Assembly (NCBI RefSeq): GCF_002023715.1
Contig: NZ_MAHX01000015.1
Coordinates: 124,001 to 188,000, forward strand
Source of the DNA: Elizabethkingia occulta
GTDB lineage: Bacteria > Bacteroidota > Bacteroidia > Flavobacteriales > Weeksellaceae
Direction: 5' to 3'
Length of the DNA stretch: 64,000 bases
Part shown: positions 8,757 to 17,311 of the stretch, piece after piece
Numbering within the stretch: the stretch's first letter is position 1
How the letters are laid out: every line of letters starts with the position of its first letter
Position numbers and translations under genes: made by a program
Notes under the pieces: generated by a model
The model's database searches: none
Seen by the model: only the letters and a program-made list of their open reading frames with translations
What the model was told of the DNA's origin: nothing

Positions 8757-10220
8757 ATGCAACTTAAAATATATAACTCGCTTACAGGAGAAAAAGAAGA
8801 CTTCAAACCCATATTGGACGGAAACGTCGGAATGTATGTCTGCGGACCTACAGTGTATAGTAATGTTCATTTAGGAAATGTAAGAACTTTTCTTTCCTTC
8901 GACTTTATATATAGATCCCTGCAATTTCTGGGATATAAAGTAAGGTATGTAAGAAATATTACGGATGCTGGGCATTTAACGGATGACGGGAATATAGATA
9001 ATGACCGTTTCATTAAGCAATCCCGACTGGAAAAATTAGAACCAATGGAAATTGTACAGAAGTATACGGTCGATTTCCATGAAGTACTAAAGAAATTTAA
9101 TTTGCTTCCGCCTACAATAGAGCCAACAGCAACAGGTCATATCATCGAGCAAATTGAACTGACAAAAAAGTTAATTGAAAAGGGATTTGCTTACGAAAGT
9201 AATGGATCCGTTTATTTCGATGTTCTGGAATATAATGCAAGAGGACTTAATTATGGGGAACTAAGCCGCAGAAATATAGAAGAGCTTTTTGCCAATACCC
9301 GTGATCTGGATGGACAGGGCGAGAAAAAAAATCCACAGGATTTTGCACTTTGGAAAAAAGCATCTCCACAACATATTATGCGTTGGATTTCTCCCTGGGG
9401 AGAAGGTTTTCCGGGATGGCACCTGGAATGTACTGCAATGAGTACTAAATATCTTGGAGATAAATTCGATATTCACGGTGGCGGAATGGATCTTAAATTC
9501 CCACACCACGAATGTGAGATTGCCCAAGGGAAAGCTTGCAATGGTACAGAGCCGGTAAATTACTGGATGCATGCCAATATGCTAACGATGAATGGGCAAA
9601 GAATGAGTAAATCTACAGGTAATTATATTCTGCCAATGGAGTTAATTACCGGGAATAATAGCTTCTTCGAAAAGCCATTCCATCCAAGCGTTTTACGTTT
9701 CTGTTTTCTGCAGGCACACTACAGAAGTGTGTTAGATATTTCCAATGAAGCAATGCTAGCGAGTGAAAAAGGCTTTAGCCGTTTGATGGACGCTGTAAAA
9801 ATGTTAGATGAAATTCAACCATCCGATGCATCTACGGTTAATGTTATGGAGTGGCTGGATAAAGCATATTCTGCGCTTGTTGACGACTTTAATAGTCCGA
9901 TACTTATATCGCATCTTTTTGAAGCTGTAAAATGGATTTTCCTTCTTAAAGACGGGAAAGAAACAATTACAGCAGATGACCTTGCATTGCTAAAAGAAAA
10001 GCTGAATGCTTTTGTATTTGATGTGCTGGGATTACAAACGATAACAGAAGAAACGGGAAGTGATAAACTGGATGAAACATTACAGTTATTGATTGAACTG
10101 AGAAATCAGGCAAGAAAGACTAAAAACTGGGAGTTGTCGGATCAGATAAGAGACCGCCTTCTGGAAAAAGGTATTGAACTAAAAGACGGAAGAGAAGGGA
10201 CATCTTATACGATTAACTAG
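8757..10220 (+). CDS. cysS: Cysteinyl-tRNA synthetase
   Basis: This class I aminoacyl-tRNA synthetase charges tRNA-Cys. The 487 residues show the HIGH-type signature VHLGN (37-41), the KMSKS-type RMSKS (282-286) and zinc ligands Cys29, Cys225 and the HHEC region (250-253). The C-terminal anticodon-binding region is complete. malQ follows 10 bases downstream, so the two are probably cotranscribed. The tRNA-Cys gene is at 48032. Confidence 0.97.
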   Translation: MQLKIYNSLTGEKEDFKPILDGNVGMYVCGPTVYSNVHLGNVRTFLSFDFIYRSLQFLGYKVRYVRNITDAGHLTDDGNIDNDRFIKQSRLEKLEPMEIVQKYTVDFHEVLKKFNLLPPTIEPTATGHIIEQIELTKKLIEKGFAYESNGSVYFDVLEYNARGLNYGELSRRNIEELFANTRDLDGQGEKKNPQDFALWKKASPQHIMRWISPWGEGFPGWHLECTAMSTKYLGDKFDIHGGGMDLKFPHHECEIAQGKACNGTEPVNYWMHANMLTMNGQRMSKSTGNYILPMELITGNNSFFEKPFHPSVLRFCFLQAHYRSVLDISNEAMLASEKGFSRLMDAVKMLDEIQPSDASTVNVMEWLDKAYSALVDDFNSPILISHLFEAVKWIFLLKDGKETITADDLALLKEKLNAFVFDVLGLQTITEETGSDKLDETLQLLIELRNQARKTKNWELSDQIRDRLLEKGIELKDGREGTSYTIN

Positions 10221-10230
10221 ATCATCCGGA

Positions 10231-12885
10231 ATGAAGAAAGTACAATTCAATATTCACTACAGAACCGCTATAGGGGAGAGCCTTTTCATTAAAATAAAAG
10301 AACCAGGGACAGGTAAGGTATCAGAAGAAGAGCTTAACTATGTCTACGACAGTATCTGGCGTTTTGATAAGGAAATAAAAGAAGGTGATGCTGAATACCA
10401 TTTTTTGGTAAAAAATGTTGCCGGAAGAATATTGAATGAAGAAATGAACGGACATGTGCTTAGCACATATTCCACATTTGATAACTATTGTATTTTCGAT
10501 TCATGGAACAATAAAAATTTTCCTGAGAATTATCTTAATAATAAGATTCTTCATAATACTTTAAAAGGCAGGGAATTTCAAAAAATACAGCCTGAACAGA
10601 AAGAGAGTCATCTTTTCACTGTTCAGGCTCCTTTATATAATAAGGAAGAAAAAATTGTACTTCTGGGAAGTGCACCAGAGCTGGGTAACTGGGATCTGAA
10701 TCATTATATAGAGATGCATCAGACAGATACTGTTACATGGGAAGTATTTGTTGATCTGTCGGATAATATATATGTTGAGTATAAATATGCAATTCTCGAT
10801 ATAAAAACAGGAGAGATCGTCTATGAGAATGGGCCAAACCGTAAAGTTCGGACAGCTCCGAATCCGGATACTCTTAATGTTCTGCATGATCATTATTTCA
10901 AATTTCCTGTAGAAAAATTGTGGCGTGCAGCAGGGGTAGCGGTACCTGTATTTTCATTGCGTTCAGAAAATAGTTTTGGAGTAGGCGAGTTTGCAGACCT
11001 TAAGCTGCTTGCAGACTGGGCAGAACAGACAAAACTATCAATGTTACAGATTCTGCCGATTAATGATACAACAGCCACCCATCAGTGGACAGATAGTTAT
11101 CCTTATGCAGCAATTTCGGTATATGCACTCCATCCACAATATTTGTCGTTGGATAATTTAACTTATCCGCTTTCAGAAACATTAAAAGAAGAATATGTAA
11201 GCGAAAAGAAACGACTGAACTTATTATCTCAGGTCGATTATGTAGCCGTAATGAGTGGGAAGTTGAAATATCTGAAAGCTATATTCAACGGGAATAAGAA
11301 CAATATCTTTATAGATAAAGACTTTCAGAATTACCGTATACAAAACTCATACTGGTTAAATGCTTATGCTGTGTTTTGCACATTAAGGGATATATACGGA
11401 ACACCGGATTTTGGCAAATGGAAAATACTTTCAGTTTATAATGCTGAAGAGGCAAACAGGTTTTTAGATCCAGGTCACCCGGATTATACTACCGTGATAT
11501 TCCACATTTGGGTACAATATCAGTTGCATTTACAGTTAGCAGCAGCTATAGATTATATACATAGTAAAGGACTGGCTATAAAAGGTGATCTCCCTATTGG
11601 AATCTACCGCCATAGTGTAGAAGCCTGGACAGAACCTGAATTGTTTGGTATGGACTTTCAGGCAGGAGCTCCACCGGATGAATTTACAGATCTGGGCCAG
11701 AATTGGGAATTCCCGACTTATAACTGGGAAGTCATGAAAGAAAATGCTTATCAGTGGTGGAAAAACAGATTTACAGCCTTATCCCAATATTTCGATGCCA
11801 TGCGCATAGATCATATACTGGGTTTCTTCAGGATATGGAGAATGCCGGCATCTGCAGTACAGGGAATACTGGGTAGTTTTTATCCGGCAATTCCGGTAAC
11901 TGTGGAGGAATTGGAAGATAAAAAAATCTGGTTCGATCGTGACAGGTACTGCAAACCTTTTATCAATGCTGATATTCTTCAGCATGTATTTGGGGATTTA
12001 AATGATGATGTGATTGATACTTTTTTTATAAAGGATAATGAACTTTATCGCTTCAGACCTGAATGCAATACACAGAGAAAAGTAGAAGCTTACTTTAAAG
12101 AACATAATGATTCGCTGAAGATTAAAGATCAATTGTATTATCTGTTGGCAAATGTACTTTTTCTGGAAGAAGAAACGGAGGAAGGTATCGTTTATCATCC
12201 AAGATTTAATCTTTCAAAAACCTTATCATACCAATATCTTGAAGAAGAGATAAAAGGTAAACTATTTGGTCTGTATATCAATTATTTTTTCTATCGTCAG
12301 GATCAGATGTGGAAAGAAAATGCAATAGATAAACTGCCTGTGTTATTACAGGCAACGGATATGCTTATTTGTGGTGAAGATTTAGGGCTTGTGCCGGAAG
12401 TAGTACCAGAGGTTATGGATGATCTTGCTATTTTGGCTCTGAAAGTACAGCGTTCTCCTAAAGAAAATATTGCTTTTTATAATCCCCGAAATGTAACTTA
12501 TCTTAATGTAGTTACAACATCATCACATGATACCAGTACGTTGAGGCAATGGTGGAAAGAGGACAGTGTGCTTACTCAGAAATATTATAATGAGCAGCTG
12601 AACCAAAATGGTAAAGCTCCCGAAGAGTTAACACCTTATCTGGCAGAGATAATTATAAAACAACATTTGCATACAGAGGCAATGTTGGCGATATTCCCGA
12701 TTCAGGAATTTTTCGCAACAGATAAAGAGCTTCAGAATCCGGATGAAAATGCAGAAAGAATTAATGTTCCTGCAATCTTTCCTCATTACTGGAGGTACAG
12801 AATGCATATTGGATTAGAAGATTTATTAAAAAATAAAAGTTTTAATCAAAAGATAGCTAATTGGATCACTACTTCCGGAAGATAA
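10231..12885 (+). CDS. malQ: 4-alpha-glucanotransferase with N-terminal starch-binding domains (GH77)
   Basis: The enzyme transfers alpha-1,4-glucan chains (amylomaltase, disproportionating enzyme) in glycogen and maltodextrin metabolism. The 884 residues are much longer than enterobacterial MalQ because two CBM20-like beta-sandwich modules occupy about residues 1-230, as in plant DPE2. The GH77 core follows, with the nucleophile region MRIDHILGFFRIW, the acid/base region ICGEDLGLVP and the third-acid motif SSHDTSTLRQWW. There is no signal peptide, so it is cytoplasmic. It sits directly after cysS. Confidence 0.93.
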   Translation: MKKVQFNIHYRTAIGESLFIKIKEPGTGKVSEEELNYVYDSIWRFDKEIKEGDAEYHFLVKNVAGRILNEEMNGHVLSTYSTFDNYCIFDSWNNKNFPENYLNNKILHNTLKGREFQKIQPEQKESHLFTVQAPLYNKEEKIVLLGSAPELGNWDLNHYIEMHQTDTVTWEVFVDLSDNIYVEYKYAILDIKTGEIVYENGPNRKVRTAPNPDTLNVLHDHYFKFPVEKLWRAAGVAVPVFSLRSENSFGVGEFADLKLLADWAEQTKLSMLQILPINDTTATHQWTDSYPYAAISVYALHPQYLSLDNLTYPLSETLKEEYVSEKKRLNLLSQVDYVAVMSGKLKYLKAIFNGNKNNIFIDKDFQNYRIQNSYWLNAYAVFCTLRDIYGTPDFGKWKILSVYNAEEANRFLDPGHPDYTTVIFHIWVQYQLHLQLAAAIDYIHSKGLAIKGDLPIGIYRHSVEAWTEPELFGMDFQAGAPPDEFTDLGQNWEFPTYNWEVMKENAYQWWKNRFTALSQYFDAMRIDHILGFFRIWRMPASAVQGILGSFYPAIPVTVEELEDKKIWFDRDRYCKPFINADILQHVFGDLNDDVIDTFFIKDNELYRFRPECNTQRKVEAYFKEHNDSLKIKDQLYYLLANVLFLEEETEEGIVYHPRFNLSKTLSYQYLEEEIKGKLFGLYINYFFYRQDQMWKENAIDKLPVLLQATDMLICGEDLGLVPEVVPEVMDDLAILALKVQRSPKENIAFYNPRNVTYLNVVTTSSHDTSTLRQWWKEDSVLTQKYYNEQLNQNGKAPEELTPYLAEIIIKQHLHTEAMLAIFPIQEFFATDKELQNPDENAERINVPAIFPHYWRYRMHIGLEDLLKNKSFNQKIANWITTSGR

Positions 12886-13008
12886 CCTTTTTACATCCCG
12901 ATTTTTCTTAATTCGAATATCGTATACTGAAAATAACAAATTGTAATTAAAACCGTTATATAAAAAATGGTACACTTTTGGGTATGCATCTTTAAAGTAA
13001 AATTGATT

Positions 13009-13467
13009 ATGAAAAAGTTATTAACAGTATTAGCGTTAGGAGTATTTGCACTAGGCTTTTCACAAAATTATTATGACGACTACAGGGGAAGTGTTTCTTC
13101 TATCAACTGGAGAGATGTTGCTTCTTATTTGGGTCTAAACGGAAGACAGATAGCAGCTATTGATGTATTGAATAACCGTTATCCAACTTATGATTCCTGG
13201 GATCGTGCTTACAGAGGTACACCAGACAGATGGTACAGAGACCGTTATGGAGAAATGGAGCGTATTATGACGCCTGCACAATATAAACGTTTCTACGATC
13301 GTTATTACAGAGGACAAAATCCAGTATGGATATACGGTAAAAACTACGATAAGAAATACTATAAAGAAAGAGATAAGTATTATAAAAAACAGTGGAAAGA
13401 ATATCGTAAACATTACAAAGATGATGACCATGGAAGAGGATGGGGTCGAAGAGATCATGATGATTAG
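13009..13467 (+). CDS. Secreted protein rich in Tyr, Arg and Asp, function unknown
   Basis: The 152-residue product starts at ATG 13009 (MKKLLTVLALGVFALGFSQ), a clear signal peptide; the in-frame upstream ATG at 12967 would bury it. The mature part has repeated YxDRY-like stretches (RDRYGEMERIM, RFYDRYYRGQ) and a C-terminus of alternating Tyr, Lys, His and Asp that ends GRRDHDD. One region, DVASYLGLNGRQIAAIDVLNN, looks helical. I recognise no family. It is probably periplasmic or surface-exposed, and the His/Asp tail could bind metal, but that is only a guess. Confidence 0.8.
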   Translation: MKKLLTVLALGVFALGFSQNYYDDYRGSVSSINWRDVASYLGLNGRQIAAIDVLNNRYPTYDSWDRAYRGTPDRWYRDRYGEMERIMTPAQYKRFYDRYYRGQNPVWIYGKNYDKKYYKERDKYYKKQWKEYRKHYKDDDHGRGWGRRDHDD

Positions 13468-13498
13468 TTAGAAGGCAGAAAGAGATTATCAATCAAAA

Positions 13499-13527
13499 AG
13501 AACCGGAAGAACAATCTTTCGGTTTTT
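13499..13527 (+). terminator. Terminator after the Tyr-rich secreted protein gene
   Basis: A stem AACCGGAAGA/TCTTTCGGTT (one G-T pair, loop ACAA, 13501-13524) is followed by five T. Confidence 0.8.
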
Positions 13528-13594
13528 GTTTGTTTCTGTGTTAAATTTTGTTAGCAAAAAACATCACATTAAGAAATGTATTTATCTTCGTAAG

Positions 13595-14578
13595 ATGAAG
13601 ATTTTGTATGCGATACAAGGTACAGGGAACGGACATGTAAGCCGTGCAAGAGAAGTGATACCAATTTTACAGCAATATGGAGATGTGGATCTTCTTATTA
13701 GTGGTACCCAGGCGGATGTAGGCTTGCCCTATTCTATAAAATATCAGCTAAATGGCTTTGGATTTGTCTTTGGAAAAAAAGGAGGTGTCGATTTTCGGGA
13801 AACGTGGAACAGGTTCAATACAAAAGCCTTTATATCGGATATTAAAAATCTTCCCTTACATGAATATGATGCAATTATCAACGATTTCGAACCCGTCACT
13901 GCATGGGCGTGCAAAAGAAAGGGTATAAAGAGTGTTGCTCTGAGTCATCAGTCTTCATTTTTGTCAGATAAAACACCGATGACAGAAGGTTTCCATTGGG
14001 GAAAGTTGATTCTGAAAAATTATGCACCAGCAACTTATCAGATAGGCTTTCATTTTGAGAAATATGATGACTTTATCCATACACCCGTTATAAGAAATGA
14101 AATCAGAAATCTGAATCCGCAGGACAAGGGGCATTATACAATTTATCTTCCTGCCTATAATGACGATTTTATTATTAACAAGCTTCAGAAATATAAGGAT
14201 AAGGAATGGCATATTTTCTCTAAACATTCATCTCAGGCATATGAAAAAGAGAATATAAAAGTGACTCCTGTAAATAATGAGTTATTCAATAAATCCTTAG
14301 AAACCTGTAAAGGACTTTTAACCGGTGGGGGATTTGAAGGCCCTGCTGAGGCTCTGTATCTGGGAAAGAAACTGCTTTCTGTTCCTATGAAAAATCAGTT
14401 TGAGCAACAATGCAACGCTTTGGCAATGGAAAAAATGGGAGTGCCGGTTATTTGGAAAACTGCAGATTGGGAAAAAAAGCTGGATGAATGGATTTTCGAT
14501 TCGGATGTTATTAAAGTTTCCTATCCGGATGAAACAAAAGACATTATCAGTAATATGTTTGAGCGCTATTTTAACTAA
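13595..14578 (+). CDS. Glycosyltransferase-like protein (GT-B fold, MurG/UGT-type)
   Basis: The 327-residue cytoplasmic protein starts MKILYAIQGTGNGHVSRA at 13595; an in-frame upstream extension to 13526 lacks family similarity and runs toward the preceding terminator. The N-terminal GTGNGHVSRARE motif resembles the GxGHxxR loop of MurG and related GT-B enzymes. The C-terminal GLLTGGGFEGPAEALYLGKKLLSVPM resembles their nucleotide-sugar site. Flavobacterial homologues are annotated as glycosyltransferase family proteins. Donor and acceptor are unknown. It stands alone between two terminators. Confidence 0.75.
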   Translation: MKILYAIQGTGNGHVSRAREVIPILQQYGDVDLLISGTQADVGLPYSIKYQLNGFGFVFGKKGGVDFRETWNRFNTKAFISDIKNLPLHEYDAIINDFEPVTAWACKRKGIKSVALSHQSSFLSDKTPMTEGFHWGKLILKNYAPATYQIGFHFEKYDDFIHTPVIRNEIRNLNPQDKGHYTIYLPAYNDDFIINKLQKYKDKEWHIFSKHSSQAYEKENIKVTPVNNELFNKSLETCKGLLTGGGFEGPAEALYLGKKLLSVPMKNQFEQQCNALAMEKMGVPVIWKTADWEKKLDEWIFDSDVIKVSYPDETKDIISNMFERYFN

Positions 14579-14604
14579 AATTCTGTTTTTTTAACGATAA
14601 ATAA

Positions 14605-14639
14605 CAAGAGGGTTCTTTAACAGAACTCTCTTTTTTTTA
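14605..14639 (+). terminator. Terminator after the glycosyltransferase-like gene
   Basis: GAGGGTTCT pairs with AGAACTCTC (one G-T pair) and is followed by eight T. Confidence 0.82.
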
Positions 14640-14678
14640 TCAAACACATACAATTTCAATAATTAAAAACAGAACAAA

Positions 14679-15098
14679 ATGAAAAAAATAGTTTTCAGCC
14701 TAATGTTAATGGGCGCTACAGGATTCGCATTTGCACAACAGACTACTGAGCCTATGAAGGCAGATCGTCAGGCTAAGAGACAGGAAATGATACAAAAACG
14801 TCAACAAAACTGGGATCAAATGAAAAAAGATCTTAATCTGACAGCTGACCAGGAAAATAAAATTAAAGCATTGCACGAGAAAAACGCCGCCGACATGAAG
14901 CAAAAAATGGCTGAGCGTAAAACCGACAGAGAGAAAATGAAGCAGGAAATGAAAGCTAAAAAAGAGCAGAATGATGCTGAAATGAAAAAAATTCTTTCTC
15001 CGGAACAGTATGCTAAATGGAATGATATAAAGGCTCAGAAAAAAGCTGAACGTCAGAACAGGATGAAAGCTTACAAAGAGAAATCAAAAAACATGTAA
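14679..15098 (+). CDS. Periplasmic Spy/CpxP-like helical protein
   Basis: The 139-residue product has a signal peptide (MKKIVFSLMLMGATGFAFAQ) and a highly charged, Met-rich, all-helical mature part. Two LTxxQ-like segments, LNLTADQENKIKAL and ILSPEQYAKW, resemble the repeats of Spy and CpxP chaperones and Bacteroidota DUF4890-type proteins. It is probably a periplasmic stress or metal-responsive protein. It is a single gene between two terminators. Confidence 0.75.
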   Translation: MKKIVFSLMLMGATGFAFAQQTTEPMKADRQAKRQEMIQKRQQNWDQMKKDLNLTADQENKIKALHEKNAADMKQKMAERKTDREKMKQEMKAKKEQNDAEMKKILSPEQYAKWNDIKAQKKAERQNRMKAYKEKSKNM

Positions 15099-15114
15099 GA
15101 ATATCATTTAAAAT

Positions 15115-15144
15115 AAGAGAGCGAGAATTTTTCGCTCTTTTTTA
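15115..15144 (+). terminator. Terminator after the Spy-like gene
   Basis: AGAGCG (15117-15122) pairs with CGCTCT (15133-15138) and is followed by a T-run. Confidence 0.78.
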
Positions 15145-15151
15145 TTTTCCT

Positions 15152-15159
15152 TATTTTTG
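15152..15159 (+). promoter_or_regulatory. Promoter -7 element for ferritin
   Basis: TATTTTTG matches TAnnTTTG, 18 bases before the ftnA start. No convincing -33 element was seen. Confidence 0.6.
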
Positions 15160-15176
15160 ATATAAATATCTAAACT

Positions 15177-15686
15177 ATGATCAGTACAAAAGTTGAATCT
15201 TTAATTAACGAGCAGATTGCTAAAGAACAGTATGCCGCACAATATTACCTTGCAATGTCTGCATGGTTTGAAACTCAGGATCTTGAAGGACTGGCTAATT
15301 ATTTCAGAGTCCAGTCTAAAGAAGAGTTAATGCATGCTGATAAAATGTTTGACTATCTTAATGATGTAGGTGGAAAAGTAATTTTACAAACTATTCCGGC
15401 TCCTCCAAGTGAGTTTGCAGATGCACTGGATATTTTCGAGAAAGCATTGGCACATGAAAAAGAAGTAACCAAGAGTATTTTTAATATTGTAAAAGTTGCA
15501 ACTGAAGAAAATGATTTTGCAACAACATCTTTCTTACAGTGGTTCATCAACGAACAGGTAGAAGAAGAAGCAACAGCTTCACAATATGTTTCAAAAATTA
15601 AAATGGTAAAGGATAATCCATCGGCACTGTATCTCTTTGATCAGGAACTGGCACAAAGAGTCTTTAACGCTGATGCAGGAGCATAA
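15177..15686 (+). CDS. ftnA: Bacterial non-haem ferritin
   Basis: Ferritin stores iron by oxidising Fe2+ and depositing it in a 24-subunit cage. The 169 residues keep the complete ferroxidase centre at the same numbers as E. coli FtnA: Glu17, Glu50, His53, Glu94, Gln127 and Glu130. No haem-ligand Met is needed in this subgroup. The gene has its own TATTTTTG promoter and a strong terminator, so it is monocistronic. I see no obvious iron-regulator site. Confidence 0.96.
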   Translation: MISTKVESLINEQIAKEQYAAQYYLAMSAWFETQDLEGLANYFRVQSKEELMHADKMFDYLNDVGGKVILQTIPAPPSEFADALDIFEKALAHEKEVTKSIFNIVKVATEENDFATTSFLQWFINEQVEEEATASQYVSKIKMVKDNPSALYLFDQELAQRVFNADAGA

Positions 15687-15688
15687 AA

Positions 15689-15718
15689 TAAACCGCCGAA
15701 AGGCGGTTTATTTTTTTT
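15689..15718 (+). terminator. Terminator of ferritin gene
   Basis: A perfect 9-bp stem TAAACCGCC/GGCGGTTTA with a GAAA tetraloop is followed by eight T. Confidence 0.93.
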
Positions 15719-15758
15719 AGTATGCCTGATTTTCTTAAATTTAAACAAAATAAAATTT

Positions 15759-17252
15759 ATGAAGACTTACGGTGTAGATTACCTTCAGTATGAGGACATT
15801 ATTAAGATTATAGAGGCTCCTGAAAAAGCAGAGATGTCTGCGAAAGCAATGCTGCAGGTTAAAAAATCGCAGGATAATGTAAAGAAAATCATTGCAGACG
15901 GGAAAACTGTTTACGGAATTAATACCGGTTTTGGTCCTTTATGTGATACTAAAATTTCTGATGACGAAATTTCTCAATTACAACATAACCTTATAATCAG
16001 CCATAGTGTAGGTGTAGGAAAACCTATCGATAAGAGATTGTCTAAGATAATGATGGTGGCAAAGATTCATGCTTTATCTAAAGGTTTTTCCGGAATCTCT
16101 CCACAGGTTGTGGAAAGACTTCAGATAATGGTAGAGAATAATATCATCCCGGTGATTCCTGAGCAAGGATCTGTAGGTGCTTCCGGAGACTTAGCGCCCT
16201 TATCACATATGGTATTGCCTCTTTTAGGTTTAGGAAAGGTATGGAATGGTGATCAGATTGAAGAAACTAAAACAGTTCTTGACCAGCACAATCTTGAGCC
16301 ATTAAAGCTGGGACCAAAAGAAGGATTGGCTTTAATTAACGGAACTCAGTTTATGTTAGCTCATGGTGTTGCCGGTTTAGATAAAATGAAATATCTGTTG
16401 GATCTTGCAGATCTTGCAGCAGCAATGAGTCTGGAAGCTTATCAGGGATCAGCAAGTCCTTTCAAAAAGGAATTGCATGAAATAAGACCATTTGAAGGAA
16501 GTCAGAAAGTTGCTGAAAGAATGACTAAGCTTTTAAAAGGTTCTAAAAATCTTAAAAATCACGAAAACTGTGATCGTGTTCAGGATCCTTATTCTTTCCG
16601 TTGTGTACCGCAGGTGCATGGAGCAAGCCGTAATGCATGGCTGCATTTGAAAAGCGCTATAGAAACTGAATTGAATTCTGTAACCGATAATCCAATTGTA
16701 ATTAGTGATGAGGAAGCCATTTCTGGCGGAAACTTTCACGGTCAACTGATTGCTCTGCCATTAGATTATGCGACATTGGCAGCTGCCGAGTTGGGGAATA
16801 TTTCTGACAGAAGAAGTTATTTGTTGCTGGAAGGTAAATACGGACTTCCAAAATTATTGGTTGAAAGTTCAGGCCTGAATTCAGGATTTATGATTCCGCA
16901 ATATACCTCTGCAGCATTGGTAACGGAAAACAAAACATTATGTTTCCCTGCATCTGCAGACAGTGTACCAACTTCTTTGGGTCAGGAAGACCATGTATCT
17001 ATGGGAAGTATCAGTGGACGAAAATTCAATCAGGTTTTAGGTAACCTCGAAAATATTCTGGCAATTGAATTAATGTTTGCTGCCCAGGGCTTAGAATTCA
17101 GAAGACCATTGAAATCTTCCGCGATTATAGAAGAAGCTTATGACCTGATTCGTACCAAAGTTGCAAAACTGGAAAATGACCGTGAAATCGGAAAAGATAT
17201 TCTTGCAATTGCAGACCTTATAAGAGAAAGAAAATTCAATGTGAATATCTAA
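15759..17252 (+). CDS. hutH: Histidine ammonia-lyase
   Basis: The enzyme deaminates L-histidine to urocanate, the first step of histidine degradation. The 497 residues have the Ala141-Ser142-Gly143 triad of GSVGASGDLAPLSH that cyclises to the MIO prosthetic group, plus the INTGFGPLCDT and GNFHGQ motifs. Tyrosine ammonia-lyase is a related possibility, but the length and motif context fit HutH. It is a single gene with its own terminator, 14 kb from hutG, so hut genes are split in this genome. Confidence 0.9.
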   Translation: MKTYGVDYLQYEDIIKIIEAPEKAEMSAKAMLQVKKSQDNVKKIIADGKTVYGINTGFGPLCDTKISDDEISQLQHNLIISHSVGVGKPIDKRLSKIMMVAKIHALSKGFSGISPQVVERLQIMVENNIIPVIPEQGSVGASGDLAPLSHMVLPLLGLGKVWNGDQIEETKTVLDQHNLEPLKLGPKEGLALINGTQFMLAHGVAGLDKMKYLLDLADLAAAMSLEAYQGSASPFKKELHEIRPFEGSQKVAERMTKLLKGSKNLKNHENCDRVQDPYSFRCVPQVHGASRNAWLHLKSAIETELNSVTDNPIVISDEEAISGGNFHGQLIALPLDYATLAAAELGNISDRRSYLLLEGKYGLPKLLVESSGLNSGFMIPQYTSAALVTENKTLCFPASADSVPTSLGQEDHVSMGSISGRKFNQVLGNLENILAIELMFAAQGLEFRRPLKSSAIIEEAYDLIRTKVAKLENDREIGKDILAIADLIRERKFNVNI

Positions 17253-17260
17253 CAAGAAAT

Positions 17261-17290
17261 AAAAAAGACATCCGTTTGGATGTCTTTTTT
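17261..17290 (+). terminator. Terminator of hutH
   Basis: A perfect 11-bp stem AAAAGACATCC/GGATGTCTTTT with loop GTTT ends in a T-run. It can also act for the convergent carboxylase gene. Confidence 0.9.
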
Positions 17291-17311
17291 ATTTAATCAC
17301 AAATTATCTGA

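Noticed and set aside
12967-13008. Upstream ATG of the Tyr-rich secreted protein
   Set aside because: It would place the signal peptide internally.
13135-13492. Long antisense open frames opposite the Tyr-rich protein gene
   Set aside because: They arise from the codon bias of the sense gene; no promoter was seen and their products are hydrophobic by chance.
13526-13594. N-terminal extension of the glycosyltransferase-like gene
   Set aside because: It has no similarity to the family and runs next to a terminator T-run; the MKILYAIQGTGNGH start is typical.
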